Positions 19,021-26,579 of a stretch of DNA of 42,423 bases are shown in pieces; the stretch's first letter is position 1, and every line of letters starts with the position of its first letter. The stretch comes from an uncultured Clostridia bacterium. Its GTDB lineage: Bacteria; Bacillota; Clostridia; Oscillospirales; Acutalibacteraceae. The notes under the pieces were generated by a model that searched no databases, had not been told where the DNA came from, and saw only the letters and a program-made list of their open reading frames with translations. Made by a program: the position numbers and the translations under genes. Location: contig CANQUV010000018.1 of the NCBI GenBank assembly GCA_947627135.1, forward strand, positions 1 to 42,423, given 5' to 3'.

Positions 19021-19164
19021 GTCGAGCACCTCCAAAACATTATAAAAAATAAATGCGGACAGAATACTCCGTCCGCATAACAATACAATAAATAAAAATT
19101 TAAAATATTGACCCGTGCAGACGAAACCCCACAGGTGAAAGCATTACTGCCTTTCTTTATTGTG
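19021..19164 (-). promoter_or_regulatory. probable ribosomal protein L20 leader of infC-rpmI-rplT
   Basis: About 144 bases separate the predicted transcription start from the infC ATT. Visible pairings on the minus strand are ACAATAAA (19163-19156) with TTTATTGT (19092-19085) as a long-range stem enclosing ACCTGTG (19136-19130) with CACGGGT (19117-19111), followed by a terminator hairpin. This matches the known Firmicutes arrangement in which L20 binding favours termination before infC. Assignment is from structure and context; a covariance-model search for the L20 leader would settle it. Confidence 0.8.
19053..19078 (-). terminator. leader attenuator before infC
   Basis: ATGCGGAC and GTCCGCAT form 8 perfect pairs that extend to 11 (one G-T) around a GTAT loop. 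On the minus strand the hairpin is followed by TTATTTTTTATAAT, an intrinsic terminator tail, and then by the infC Shine-Dalgarno site. Its place inside the leader marks it as an attenuator rather than the end of an operon. Confidence 0.8.
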
Positions 19165-19170
19165 GTAAAT

Positions 19171-19199
19171 ATTATAATACATAAAAAAACTAATGTCAA
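19171..19199 (-). promoter_or_regulatory. sigma-A promoter of infC-rpmI-rplT
   Basis: Perfect TTGACA (19194-19199), 17-base spacer and perfect TATAAT (19171-19176) on the minus strand. The -35 box begins only 3 bases past the stop codon of the preceding phosphotransferase gene, with no terminator between them. Confidence 0.9.
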
Positions 19200-19202
19200 G
19201 TA

Positions 19203-20984
19203 TTATTTTAAACAATCGTAAATTAAATTTACTACTCTTTGAGTTGATTTGCCGTCTCTATAATCAAAGAACATTTCAGCAAAGGGTTTTATTTTTTCAG
19301 TACAAAAATCTTCATTATTAATTGATTCAATCAACTGTTCCTGAGTATAAACTATTTTTCCCGGAATATATAATTTAAAATCAAAATAAAAGTCTCTTTC
19401 ATTTACATACTTTTCAAGGTCAAATACATAAAATACCATTGGTATGTTAAGCAAAGATGCTTCAAAAACAAGAGAGGAATAATCGGTTATAATTACATCT
19501 GTTACAAACAATAAATCGTTAATTTCTGTATCAGCAGATAAATCAATAATTCTGTCCTTATATTCATCAGGTATGGGCTGAACATCATTAACAAACGGGT
19601 GATGTTTGATTATAAATACATATTCATCCGATAACTTTGAACAAACTTCTTCCAGATCAAACATTTCAGTAGGATAAAAGGCTGTTTCTTTAACCATTCC
19701 CCTAAATGTTGGCGCAAACAAAATTATTTTTTTTCCTATAAATTCAGGATAAGCATCATAAAATTTTTTACGGGCATTTTCTTTATACTTATCGTCAAAA
19801 AATACATCAGTACGAGGAATACCGGTGGGAACAACAGATTTTGTAGAAATTCCAAATCCCTCTGAATGACATTTCTTACAGTATGATGAGCTGACTGTAA
19901 CATAATCATAGCTTCTGTGATTTCTTGTATTCTGCGGTGAACCTTTTGGCTTGGATAACCTTGTAAAACCAAAGGTTTTAAAAGCACCGCAGGCATGCCA
20001 TAATTGAATGAGTTTTGTTTCAGGACGCAAATCAATATAATGTATTTGAGGTGTAAATTCATCTAAAATAATGACTTTACTTGTGGCACAAGCTTTTGTA
20101 AAATTATTAATTTCACCAAAAGACATCTCTGATATAGTATGCTCATTTAAAATAAAGTTGATTTTTAAATTATTATCTGTTTTTAGTTTATTATATACAA
20201 ATGCAAAATTACCTGATATTTCATTCCTTCTGAGTGAAATAAAAGTAATTTTATTTTTTTGAACTTTTGAAAGTCTATGAATTTTGTATAAAACTTTAAA
20301 TATGAATTTTTTAACGGTCCAAAGGGAAACTTTTTTCGTTGTAACCTGTGAAAACCTGGAAAATACAAAAGCAAAAAACTTTTTAACAGGATTTGGATCG
20401 TTAAATCTGGACGGCATAGTTTTAACAAGTGTTAATCTTATCAAACCGTCAATAATAAACAGAGGCAGCATAACAATTGCAAAACAATATTGAATTGCAA
20501 CTATTATAAAATTTATAATACCTAATAAAAATCTAGATATATCACTTGCAAAAATTCTCTTTTTAACAGGATAAAATTCAATTGTATTGCCTAAAAATCT
20601 ACATGGAAATCTAATTTCATCAGATTCATAATACTCTGGAACTAAATCAACATCTATATTTTCTTCGTAATAATCTGCAAAAGAAAAATTTAACCACATT
20701 TTAAACGGCATACATTCTTTTTTTGTATTCCAAAAAATTTTTTCCAAGCCGTATGTATATTTGCCTGAAAAAAAACATTTACCTTTTACATAAGTTATAT
20801 TGGATAAAACAAATGGTATTCTTCTATCTTCTTTACCGTTATTAAAATATAAAACAATCTTAGGTCTGGACAAAAAATGAGAGTTTATCATATTATCAGA
20901 TATCTCACCCATAATGGTCATAGTAAGATCGTTTTTTTTGATTATAAAACTTTTTAATTGTATCTTATACTCCAAACCATACAT
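19203..20984 (-). CDS. CDP-glycerol/CDP-ribitol phosphotransferase (TagB/TagF/TarL family)
   Basis: Transfers glycerol-phosphate or ribitol-phosphate units from a CDP-activated donor to a growing teichoic-acid-like chain at the inner membrane face. The C-terminal catalytic region (about 230-590) shows the family blocks KLIQLWHACGAFKTFG, GIPRTDVFF, ILFAPTFRG, FIIKHHPFV and IITDYSSLVFEAS. The N-terminal 130 residues are a beta-rich extension. A hydrophobic stretch at about residues 150-185 may dip into the membrane. The ATG at 20984 sits right against AGGGG; a TTG at 20975 would be better spaced (9 bases). Upstream genes would make the CDP-polyol donor. Substrate (glycerol, ribitol or another polyol) is not decided by sequence. 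Confidence 0.88.
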   Translation of the reverse strand: MYGLEYKIQLKSFIIKKNDLTMTIMGEISDNMINSHFLSRPKIVLYFNNGKEDRRIPFVLSNITYVKGKCFFSGKYTYGLEKIFWNTKKECMPFKMWLNFSFADYYEENIDVDLVPEYYESDEIRFPCRFLGNTIEFYPVKKRIFASDISRFLLGIINFIIVAIQYCFAIVMLPLFIIDGLIRLTLVKTMPSRFNDPNPVKKFFAFVFSRFSQVTTKKVSLWTVKKFIFKVLYKIHRLSKVQKNKITFISLRRNEISGNFAFVYNKLKTDNNLKINFILNEHTISEMSFGEINNFTKACATSKVIILDEFTPQIHYIDLRPETKLIQLWHACGAFKTFGFTRLSKPKGSPQNTRNHRSYDYVTVSSSYCKKCHSEGFGISTKSVVPTGIPRTDVFFDDKYKENARKKFYDAYPEFIGKKIILFAPTFRGMVKETAFYPTEMFDLEEVCSKLSDEYVFIIKHHPFVNDVQPIPDEYKDRIIDLSADTEINDLLFVTDVIITDYSSLVFEASLLNIPMVFYVFDLEKYVNERDFYFDFKLYIPGKIVYTQEQLIESINNEDFCTEKIKPFAEMFFDYRDGKSTQRVVNLIYDCLK

Positions 20985-20995
20985 CCCCTGTAATT

Positions 20996-21661
20996 TTAAG
21001 AAATCAAACCTTTCATACGCTTAACAGATTCTTCCAAAGTGTTTTCCCCTGAAAAAACAGAAGAAGTACCGGCAACTAATAAATTTGCACCATTCATCAC
21101 CATTTCTTTGCATAAATCCCAACTAACATGACCGTCAACTTCAAGAATCAAATCTTTTTTACTGTTATCAATCATTTTTCTTACTTCTGCAATTTTCTCC
21201 ATACTTCCCTGAGCTAAAGGTTGTCCGGCAAATCCCGGATATACGGTCATAACTAAAACACCATCTATTTTATCAACTAAAGATGATAAAACATCTGCCG
21301 GTGTATCAGGGCTTATGGCTATAAACGCAGACGCTCCCCTGCTTTTTATATCATCTATAACATCAAGCAAATTGTTGCAGGCCTCGTAATGAACAGATAC
21401 AATATCACCTGTTCCGATATCCATTGAATCAAAATATTTTTCGGGATTAAATGCCATTATATGAATATCCCTTTTCATATTGACAAGAACATCCTTAACT
21501 CTTTTAATCAATGTAGCATCCAAAGTGATGTTAGGTACGAAAGCTCCGTCCATAAAATCCAGATGTATATACTCCACTCCGGATTTATCAAGGGTTTCAA
21601 TATCAGATTGTAAATTGAGCAAATCAGCGCACATTAAAGAAGGCGATAACATTGAACTCAT
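20996..21661 (-). CDS. rpe: ribulose-phosphate 3-epimerase family protein
   Basis: TIM-barrel epimerase interconverting ribulose 5-phosphate and xylulose 5-phosphate. Visible elements are SPSLMCADLLNLQSDI, the metal-binding IHLDFMDGAFVPNI, DIHIMAFNPEKY, VMTVYPGFAGQ and LEVDGHVSWD. The frame opens at TTG 21679, but AAAGGA lies 9 bases before ATG 21659-21661, which gives 221 residues, the family norm. The usual HLMV motif is HIMA here and the usual VDGG is VDGH, so it may be a divergent epimerase specialised for this operon. It lies between a polyol dehydrogenase and a CDP-polyol transferase, which suggests it supplies a pentulose phosphate for CDP-polyol synthesis. Confidence 0.88.
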   Translation of the reverse strand: MSSMLSPSLMCADLLNLQSDIETLDKSGVEYIHLDFMDGAFVPNITLDATLIKRVKDVLVNMKRDIHIMAFNPEKYFDSMDIGTGDIVSVHYEACNNLLDVIDDIKSRGASAFIAISPDTPADVLSSLVDKIDGVLVMTVYPGFAGQPLAQGSMEKIAEVRKMIDNSKKDLILEVDGHVSWDLCKEMVMNGANLLVAGTSSVFSGENTLEESVKRMKGLIS

Positions 21662-21675
21662 ATTATTGTTTCCTT

Positions 21676-22728
21676 TCAATCCTCATTAACAACCATAATT
21701 TTTGCAAAAAATTCAGTATTATTTTTCATAATATCCAATCCCTTATCCATATTTTTCAAGGAAAATTTATGAGTAATAAGCTTTCTAACATCAACTTTTC
21801 CGTTAGCAACAGCATCAACAACCAAATTCCAGTCGCTTTTTTTTGTATCGCTGTAACTCGAATTCCATGTGCCGAAAATCGTGAGCTGTTTTCTTAATAT
21901 TTGCCAATAAGTGTTTTGCGGAAAAGTAAAATCACCGTGGGGGTTTCCTACAAATATTACTTTTCCTCCTGATGCAGCTGTTTCAAGACAGTTACAAGCG
22001 GTTGTAGGAACACCGACAGCTTCAATAGCAATATCTGTACCATGACCGTTTGTTTTATCCATAACCCATTTTATTGCGTCTTCCCTTGAAGAATTGCAAT
22101 AATCGTAAAAGCCGAGACCTTCTATAAAATTCCAATTGTTTAAATCAGTACCAACAAGCAATACTTTTGCACCCCAGGCTCTTGCCCATTGTGCAATCAA
22201 CATACCTATTGTTCCCGGACCGAAAATCGTAACCGTATCGCCTATCTCTATCTGTGCTCTCCTTAATGCATGCAAAGCAACTGCACAGGGTTCTGTCATT
22301 GCTGCTTCTTCATAAGATACATTATCGGGAATCGGAACAATATTCCATGCGGGAACTCTTACATACTGTGCAAAAGCACCGTCGCTTCTTGAGCCTAAAT
22401 AGTCGTAGCTTTTACACATTTCATAGCTTCCTGCATTACAGCTCTCACACTTTTTACATGGAATTAACGGAAATACAGTAGCTCTTGTTCCTACTAAATT
22501 TTCATTCTCTTTATCCGCAGACGCAACAACTTCACCAGAAAATTCATGTCCCGGAATGGTAGGAAAATGATATGTCCCGTTCACGAAAATTCTCGGTATA
22601 TCAGAACCGCATATTCCACAGGCATGTACTTTAACTAAGACTTCGCCTTTATTTAACTGTGGTATGGGATAATCACAAAATTCAAGGTTACCTACTTGTT
22701 TTAATACTCGTGCTTTCATCGTATCCAT
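21676..22728 (-). CDS. zinc-dependent medium-chain polyol(-phosphate) dehydrogenase, GatD-like
   Basis: Medium-chain dehydrogenase/reductase. The catalytic zinc site is in HACGICGSDIPRIF and GHEFSGEV, the structural zinc is held by four cysteines in CKKCESCNAGSYEMC, and the NAD(P) Rossmann fold has FGPGTIGML. The segments CGSDIPRIFVNG and GSRSDGAFAQY resemble galactitol-1-phosphate 5-dehydrogenase. I start at ATG 22726-22728, 9 bases after AGGTG; the GTG at 22740 is inside the binding site. It starts 1 base after the cytidylyltransferase gene stop. In this context it probably reduces a ketose phosphate to a polyol phosphate, as TarJ does for ribulose 5-phosphate, although the sequence is nearer GatD than TarJ. 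Confidence 0.87.
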   Translation of the reverse strand: MDTMKARVLKQVGNLEFCDYPIPQLNKGEVLVKVHACGICGSDIPRIFVNGTYHFPTIPGHEFSGEVVASADKENENLVGTRATVFPLIPCKKCESCNAGSYEMCKSYDYLGSRSDGAFAQYVRVPAWNIVPIPDNVSYEEAAMTEPCAVALHALRRAQIEIGDTVTIFGPGTIGMLIAQWARAWGAKVLLVGTDLNNWNFIEGLGFYDYCNSSREDAIKWVMDKTNGHGTDIAIEAVGVPTTACNCLETAASGGKVIFVGNPHGDFTFPQNTYWQILRKQLTIFGTWNSSYSDTKKSDWNLVVDAVANGKVDVRKLITHKFSLKNMDKGLDIMKNNTEFFAKIMVVNED

Positions 22729-22729
22729 T

Positions 22730-23425
22730 TTAATCCACACCTTTCAATATGGTTTCAAAGGTTTCCAAATCTTCTATGGTTGTAATTTTTAAGTTTCTTT
22801 CGCTACCCTTTACCATTGTAATGTTCATTCCGTGACGATAAGCAATTTCACTGCTTCCGGCAGTTAAACTGATCTCTTCATCTGAAACATTATTATGTAT
22901 TTCAAAATATCTTTTAAATTTAAAGCTTTCAGGAGCTTGTCCTGCAAATAATTCAGAACGCTTAAGCAATTTTTCAATAGACTTTCCGTCCTTGCTCAAA
23001 TATACAGTATCCTTTACTGAAATTACCGGCATAGCACCGTCATATTCAGTTGCCCCTTTAATACAATCAGATATAATTTCATTTGAAACAAGAGGTCTTG
23101 CTGCATCGTGAATAATAACTATATCTGTATTACTTGCATTTTTATAAATACATTTTAATCCGTTATATATGGAATGTTGTCTTGTTTTGCCTGCCGGTGC
23201 ATAACCGCAAATTTTAGTTATGTTATATTTTTGGGCATATTCTTCAACAAAAGACTTCCATTTATCGTTAACTACTACTACAATATTATCAATTTCACTA
23301 TGATTTTGAAAAATATCAAAACAATAAGAAATAATAGGTTTATCATTCACCATTAAAAATTGTTTAGGTCTGTCAACACCCATTCTGCTGCCGACACCAC
23401 CTGCAAGAATTATTGCAGTATTCAT
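22730..23425 (-). CDS. ispD: IspD/TarI family cytidylyltransferase
   Basis: Transfers CMP from CTP to a sugar-alcohol phosphate. The nucleotide-binding LAGGVGSRMGVDRPKQF is at residues 8-24, followed by IIHDAARPLVS and a C-terminal MVKGSERNLKITTIEDL, shared by IspD (methylerythritol phosphate) and TarI (ribitol 5-phosphate). Length 231 suits both. The neighbours (polyol dehydrogenase, Rpe, CDP-polyol phosphotransferase) favour a TarI-like role, CDP-ribitol or a related CDP-pentitol, over isoprenoid synthesis. IspD remains possible, and the symbol reflects the family name only. It is first in its operon, with AAAGGAG 7 bases before its ATG. Confidence 0.85.
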   Translation of the reverse strand: MNTAIILAGGVGSRMGVDRPKQFLMVNDKPIISYCFDIFQNHSEIDNIVVVVNDKWKSFVEEYAQKYNITKICGYAPAGKTRQHSIYNGLKCIYKNASNTDIVIIHDAARPLVSNEIISDCIKGATEYDGAMPVISVKDTVYLSKDGKSIEKLLKRSELFAGQAPESFKFKRYFEIHNNVSDEEISLTAGSSEIAYRHGMNITMVKGSERNLKITTIEDLETFETILKGVD

Positions 23426-23506
23426 ATTATAACTCCTTTATTGATCATGATAAAATTTCATAAAGGTTGATTTTATAAAGCATAAATATACTTATAAATT
23501 TAAGTT

Positions 23507-23536
23507 ATAATACCATATTTTAGGCGTTTTTGTCAA
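23507..23536 (-). promoter_or_regulatory. promoter of the cytidylyltransferase-led operon
   Basis: Minus-strand TTGACA (23531-23536), 18-base spacer and TATTAT (23507-23512), about 80 bases upstream of the first ATG. The intergenic region 23426-23660 also carries the divergent promoter of the CPBP gene and two inverted repeats; I see no gene in it. Confidence 0.75.
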
Positions 23537-23566
23537 TATAGCTGCAATTTCATAATAATGTTATTA

Positions 23567-23611
23567 TTGTAATATTATTTACAATTTATTTACAAACATC
23601 TATATTGTAAA
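23567..23611. promoter_or_regulatory. paired TTGTAA/TTACAA inverted repeats (candidate operator)
   Basis: Two adjacent inverted repeats: TTGTAA (23567-23572) with TTACAA (23579-23584), and TTTACAA (23589-23595) with TTGTAAA (23605-23611, 9-base gap). The second overlaps the likely -35 of the plus-strand CPBP promoter. The region is AT-rich, so chance cannot be excluded. A similar TTACAA/TTGTAA palindrome occurs upstream of the Xre gene at 32730-32753. Confidence 0.4.
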
Positions 23612-23633
23612 TATAACTATATAATGTTATAAT
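23605..23633 (+). promoter_or_regulatory. likely promoter of the CPBP protease gene
   Basis: TTGTAA (23605-23610), 17-base spacer, perfect TATAAT (23628-23633), leaving about 20 bases to the TTG start. An alternative is TTTACA (23589-23594) with TATAAC (23612-23617), also 17 bases apart. Confidence 0.55.
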
Positions 23634-23660
23634 ATAACAAATTATAATGGAAGTGATATT

Positions 23661-24680
23661 TTGCAATATAACTACAATTACACTGTATTATCTCCAGAAC
23701 AACAACTTTTATTAGCTCGTAATAATAAAATAATTAATATCAAAAAAACTATCAGCGGTTTAGGATTTGCAGTTTTTTCTGCTGAAATAGTTTTACAATT
23801 ATTATATACATTACTGTATTTGTTTTTAGCAATTTCTCCAGCTTCTAAGACTGAATTTTTTCAGGAAAACTATGTTGCAATTTCAGAACTTTTCCACGGT
23901 ACAGCTTTATTTACCGCTATGTTTGTTATAGGATTTTTATATTGTCAGTTATCAAACACAAAATTAAGTACAATTATTAAATTTAAAAAAATAAAAGCAA
24001 CCAATTTAATTTTATATGTACTTCTTGGTGTTTCAATCGCATTTTTAGGTAATATTATAACATCCATACTGTTATCAAACTTTGAAGCTGTGGGAATAAA
24101 AAGCAATTTACCTGACACAGAGCTAAATTATAATAATTTGGGCTTTGTTATTATGACTCTTATAACTGCGGTTGTACCAGCATTTGCAGAAGAATTTTTA
24201 TTCAGAGGCGTAATTTTAGGTAAATTAAGAAAATTCGGCAACACTTTTGCAATATTGTGCTCTGCTCTTCTTTTTGGTTTAATGCACGGAAATCTTGTGC
24301 AAATACCCTTTGCATTTATAGGCGGAATATTTTTTGCGTTTATAACAGTAAAGACTGATTCATTACTACCTGCTATGATAATTCATTTTTTAAACAACTT
24401 TTTAAGCTGCATACTTCAAATAATAAGCGAACTGTGTAGTGATTATATAATAAACATTACTTCAATGATTCTATTTTTACTTATTTTTGCCTCAGGAATC
24501 TTATCTTTTATTATTCTATCAATAAAAGATAAAAAACTTTTTAAAATCAACAATGAAACTGATGAAGCAAAAGAATTTGCACTTAAAGAGAAATTTAAAT
24601 TTTTCTTTTCAAATGTCGGAATAATATTTGCAATAGTTATTTTACTTTTAGAATTAATAAGCAGTATAAGTTTTGGGTAA
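23661..24680 (+). CDS. CPBP family intramembrane glutamic endopeptidase
   Basis: Integral membrane protease of the CAAX/Abi (CPBP) family with roughly eight hydrophobic segments. Catalytic motifs are present: EE at 177-178 in AEEFLFRG, H209 in FGLMHGN and H242 in IIHFLNN. Bacterial members have roles in prenyl-protein-like processing, bacteriocin immunity or membrane-protein maturation; the substrate here is unknown. The start is TTG at 23661, 7 bases after GGAAG; the nearby ATG at 23647 is in another frame. Its stop lies 7 bases before tadA, so the two form one short operon. Confidence 0.88.
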   Translation: MQYNYNYTVLSPEQQLLLARNNKIINIKKTISGLGFAVFSAEIVLQLLYTLLYLFLAISPASKTEFFQENYVAISELFHGTALFTAMFVIGFLYCQLSNTKLSTIIKFKKIKATNLILYVLLGVSIAFLGNIITSILLSNFEAVGIKSNLPDTELNYNNLGFVIMTLITAVVPAFAEEFLFRGVILGKLRKFGNTFAILCSALLFGLMHGNLVQIPFAFIGGIFFAFITVKTDSLLPAMIIHFLNNFLSCILQIISELCSDYIINITSMILFLLIFASGILSFIILSIKDKKLFKINNETDEAKEFALKEKFKFFFSNVGIIFAIVILLLELISSISFG

Positions 24681-24687
24681 GTTGAAA

Positions 24688-25146
24688 ATGAATATTAACA
24701 ATGAAAACTTTATGAAAGAGGCACTAAAAGAGGCAAAAATTGCCTTTAATAAAGGTGAAGTTCCCGTAGGTGCTGTAATTACGAGAAATAACCAAATAAT
24801 TTCAAAGGGGCATAATAAGCGTGAAACAAATAAAAATGCAATATTTCACGCTGAAATTGACGCAATAAACAATGCCTGCATTAAATTAGGGGGCTGGCGT
24901 CTTTGGGACTGCTCTATATATGTAACTTTAGAACCATGCCCAATGTGTGCGGGAGCAATTATAAACGCTCATATTCCTAATGTATATTTCGGTGCTTATG
25001 ATTTAAAAAATGGAAGCTGCGGCTCAATAACTAATATTTTTGAACTTCAATATTCATTTAAGCCAAACTGTATTGGAGGCATATTGCAAGATGAATGTTC
25101 CGAAATTTTAAAAAACTTTTTTAAAAATTTAAGAAATAAAAATTAA
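24688..25146 (+). CDS. tadA: tRNA adenosine(34) deaminase TadA
   Basis: Deaminates A34 to inosine in tRNA-Arg(ACG), allowing wobble reading. The zinc site is complete: HAE (54-56, with the catalytic Glu) and PCPMC (C84, C87); EVPVGAVI and VYFGAYDLKNGSCGS are typical. I start at ATG 24688 (152 residues, MNINNENFMKEALKEA); the frame itself opens at a TTG at 24673 inside the upstream gene. A strong hairpin follows immediately. Confidence 0.95.
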   Translation: MNINNENFMKEALKEAKIAFNKGEVPVGAVITRNNQIISKGHNKRETNKNAIFHAEIDAINNACIKLGGWRLWDCSIYVTLEPCPMCAGAIINAHIPNVYFGAYDLKNGSCGSITNIFELQYSFKPNCIGGILQDECSEILKNFFKNLRNKN

Positions 25147-25175
25147 GCAGATTATTTTATTGTAAAATAATCTGC
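25147..25175. terminator. bidirectional terminator between tadA and the convergent murD operon
   Basis: GCAGATTATTTTA and TAAAATAATCTGC form a perfect 13-base-pair stem with a 3-base loop, directly after the tadA stop. Plus-strand tail TTTTC; minus-strand tail TTAATTTTTATTTC, so it can also end the convergent operon. The rest of 25176-25304 is very AT-rich with no gene. Confidence 0.85.
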
Positions 25176-25304
25176 TTTTCAAATTTAATTTTTAATATTA
25201 CTTTAAATTATATCATTTCAGAAAAAGGACTCTTGTTATAACAATAATATTTATATAAAAATATTTATTTTTATAATTTTTATAAAAGCAAAATAAGGAT
25301 TAAT

Positions 25305-26579
25305 TTACTCCATTTTATTTTTTAACATTTTGCTTGAAGCAAGCATAACTCCCAACTTTCCGCTGTGAAAATTAAGTCCCCCCTGCATCCAAACTGCATA
25401 AGGTTCTCTTAAAGGCCCATCTGCTGAAAGTTCAATAGATGAACCTAAAGTAAATGCTCCGGCCGCCATAACAACCTGACTTTCATATCCCGGCATATCA
25501 GAAGGTTCAGGAGAAACAAAACTATCTACCGCAGAACCGCATTGTATTCCCTTACAAAAATTAACAAGATTATCAGCATTATTAAGCTCAATAACCTGAA
25601 TAATATCTCCTCTTTTTTCATTATATTTTGGTGTAACAGTATATCCTAATAACTCAAATAAAGCTGCTGCAAATACTGCTGTTTTTAATGCTTCACCGGT
25701 AACATGAGGTGCATGGTAAGCACCCATAAACATTTCTCTTGTAGTGTTTAAAGTGGCTCCTAACTCTTTTCCGGTTCCGGGAGTTGTAAGCCTGTATGAA
25801 CACATCTCAACCAATTCTTTTTTTCCGGCAATATATCCGCCTGTTGGTGCAATTCCGCCTCCCGGATTTTTAATCAGAGAGCCTGCTATAATATCAACAC
25901 CAACAGATAACGGCTCTTTTTTCTCCACAAATTCACCATAACAGTTATCAAGCATTATAATTGCGTTTTTTGATTTATTTCTTACGATTTTACAAATTTT
26001 TTCTATTTCGTCTATTATAAGTGTTGATCGCAAACTATATCCTCTCGACCTTTGTATGTAAACCATTTTATAAGTATCATTAACCGTATCTGCAATTTTT
26101 TCATAATCAACAGTACCATCCTGTTTTAAATCAATCTGACTGTACTCAATACCAAAATCCTTTAAAGAACCGGAATAATTGCCTTCAATGCCAATGGCAC
26201 TTCTAATAGTATCGTATGGAATACCTGTAACAGATATAATTTTATCTCCGGGTCTTAACATACCAAACAAAGCAACAGTCAGAGTATGTGTTCCGCTTAC
26301 AAAATTATGCCTTACTAATGCATCTTCTGCATCAAACACATAAGCATAAACTTTATCTAAAACATCTCTGCCCCTGTCATCGTATCCATATCCCGTTGAA
26401 CCGCAAAAATGGCTTTCGCTTACACCTGCATTTTGAAAAGCCTTTATCATTTTAAGCTGATTGTATTCCTGTATATCTTCAATCCTTTTAAAAGGTTCTT
26501 TACACATTTCCAATGCTTTTTCAGATAATTCCAATACTCTTTTGTCAATTTCAAAAAAATTATTAACCAATACTTTCAT
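25305..26579 (-). CDS. PLP-dependent methionine gamma-lyase-like protein (aluminium resistance family)
   Basis: Fold-type I PLP enzyme of the family named for aluminium resistance (COG4100, Cys/Met-lyase-like). Diagnostic blocks are SESHFCGSTGYGYDDRGRD, VRHNFVSGTHTLTVALFG, MLDNCYGEF and the PLP-lysine region GSLIKNPGGGIAPTGGYI (about residue 235). Length 424 is normal. The physiological substrate is not known; C-S lyase activity on cystathionine or methionine-like compounds is a family inference. Its ATG overlaps the stop of the GNAT gene by four bases (ATGA). It is the last gene of the murD operon. Confidence 0.9.
   Translation of the reverse strand: MKVLVNNFFEIDKRVLELSEKALEMCKEPFKRIEDIQEYNQLKMIKAFQNAGVSESHFCGSTGYGYDDRGRDVLDKVYAYVFDAEDALVRHNFVSGTHTLTVALFGMLRPGDKIISVTGIPYDTIRSAIGIEGNYSGSLKDFGIEYSQIDLKQDGTVDYEKIADTVNDTYKMVYIQRSRGYSLRSTLIIDEIEKICKIVRNKSKNAIIMLDNCYGEFVEKKEPLSVGVDIIAGSLIKNPGGGIAPTGGYIAGKKELVEMCSYRLTTPGTGKELGATLNTTREMFMGAYHAPHVTGEALKTAVFAAALFELLGYTVTPKYNEKRGDIIQVIELNNADNLVNFCKGIQCGSAVDSFVSPEPSDMPGYESQVVMAAGAFTLGSSIELSADGPLREPYAVWMQGGLNFHSGKLGVMLASSKMLKNKME

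Noticed and set aside
19021..19083. Longer infC beginning at ATG 19083
   Set aside because: The added 21 residues are encoded by the attenuator hairpin and Shine-Dalgarno region and do not match IF3; ATT 19020 has the correct site and N-terminus.
18912..19199. Reading frame of 95 codons across the infC leader and 5' end
   Set aside because: It overlaps the leader structures, promoter and infC in another frame; the translation resembles no protein and the region is explained by the L20 leader.
19736..20062. Alternate minus-strand frames within the phosphotransferase gene (also 20183-20428)
   Set aside because: They overlap a strong family match in the main frame; no binding sites; unlikely sequence.
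23426..23660. Possible small RNA or peptide in the divergent intergenic region
   Set aside because: Only promoters and inverted repeats are supported; no SD-preceded ORF and no conserved RNA fold recognised.
25176..25304. Short palindromes (such as TTGTTATAACAA) after the tadA terminator
   Set aside because: Very AT-rich sequence where short palindromes are expected; no promoter or gene depends on them.
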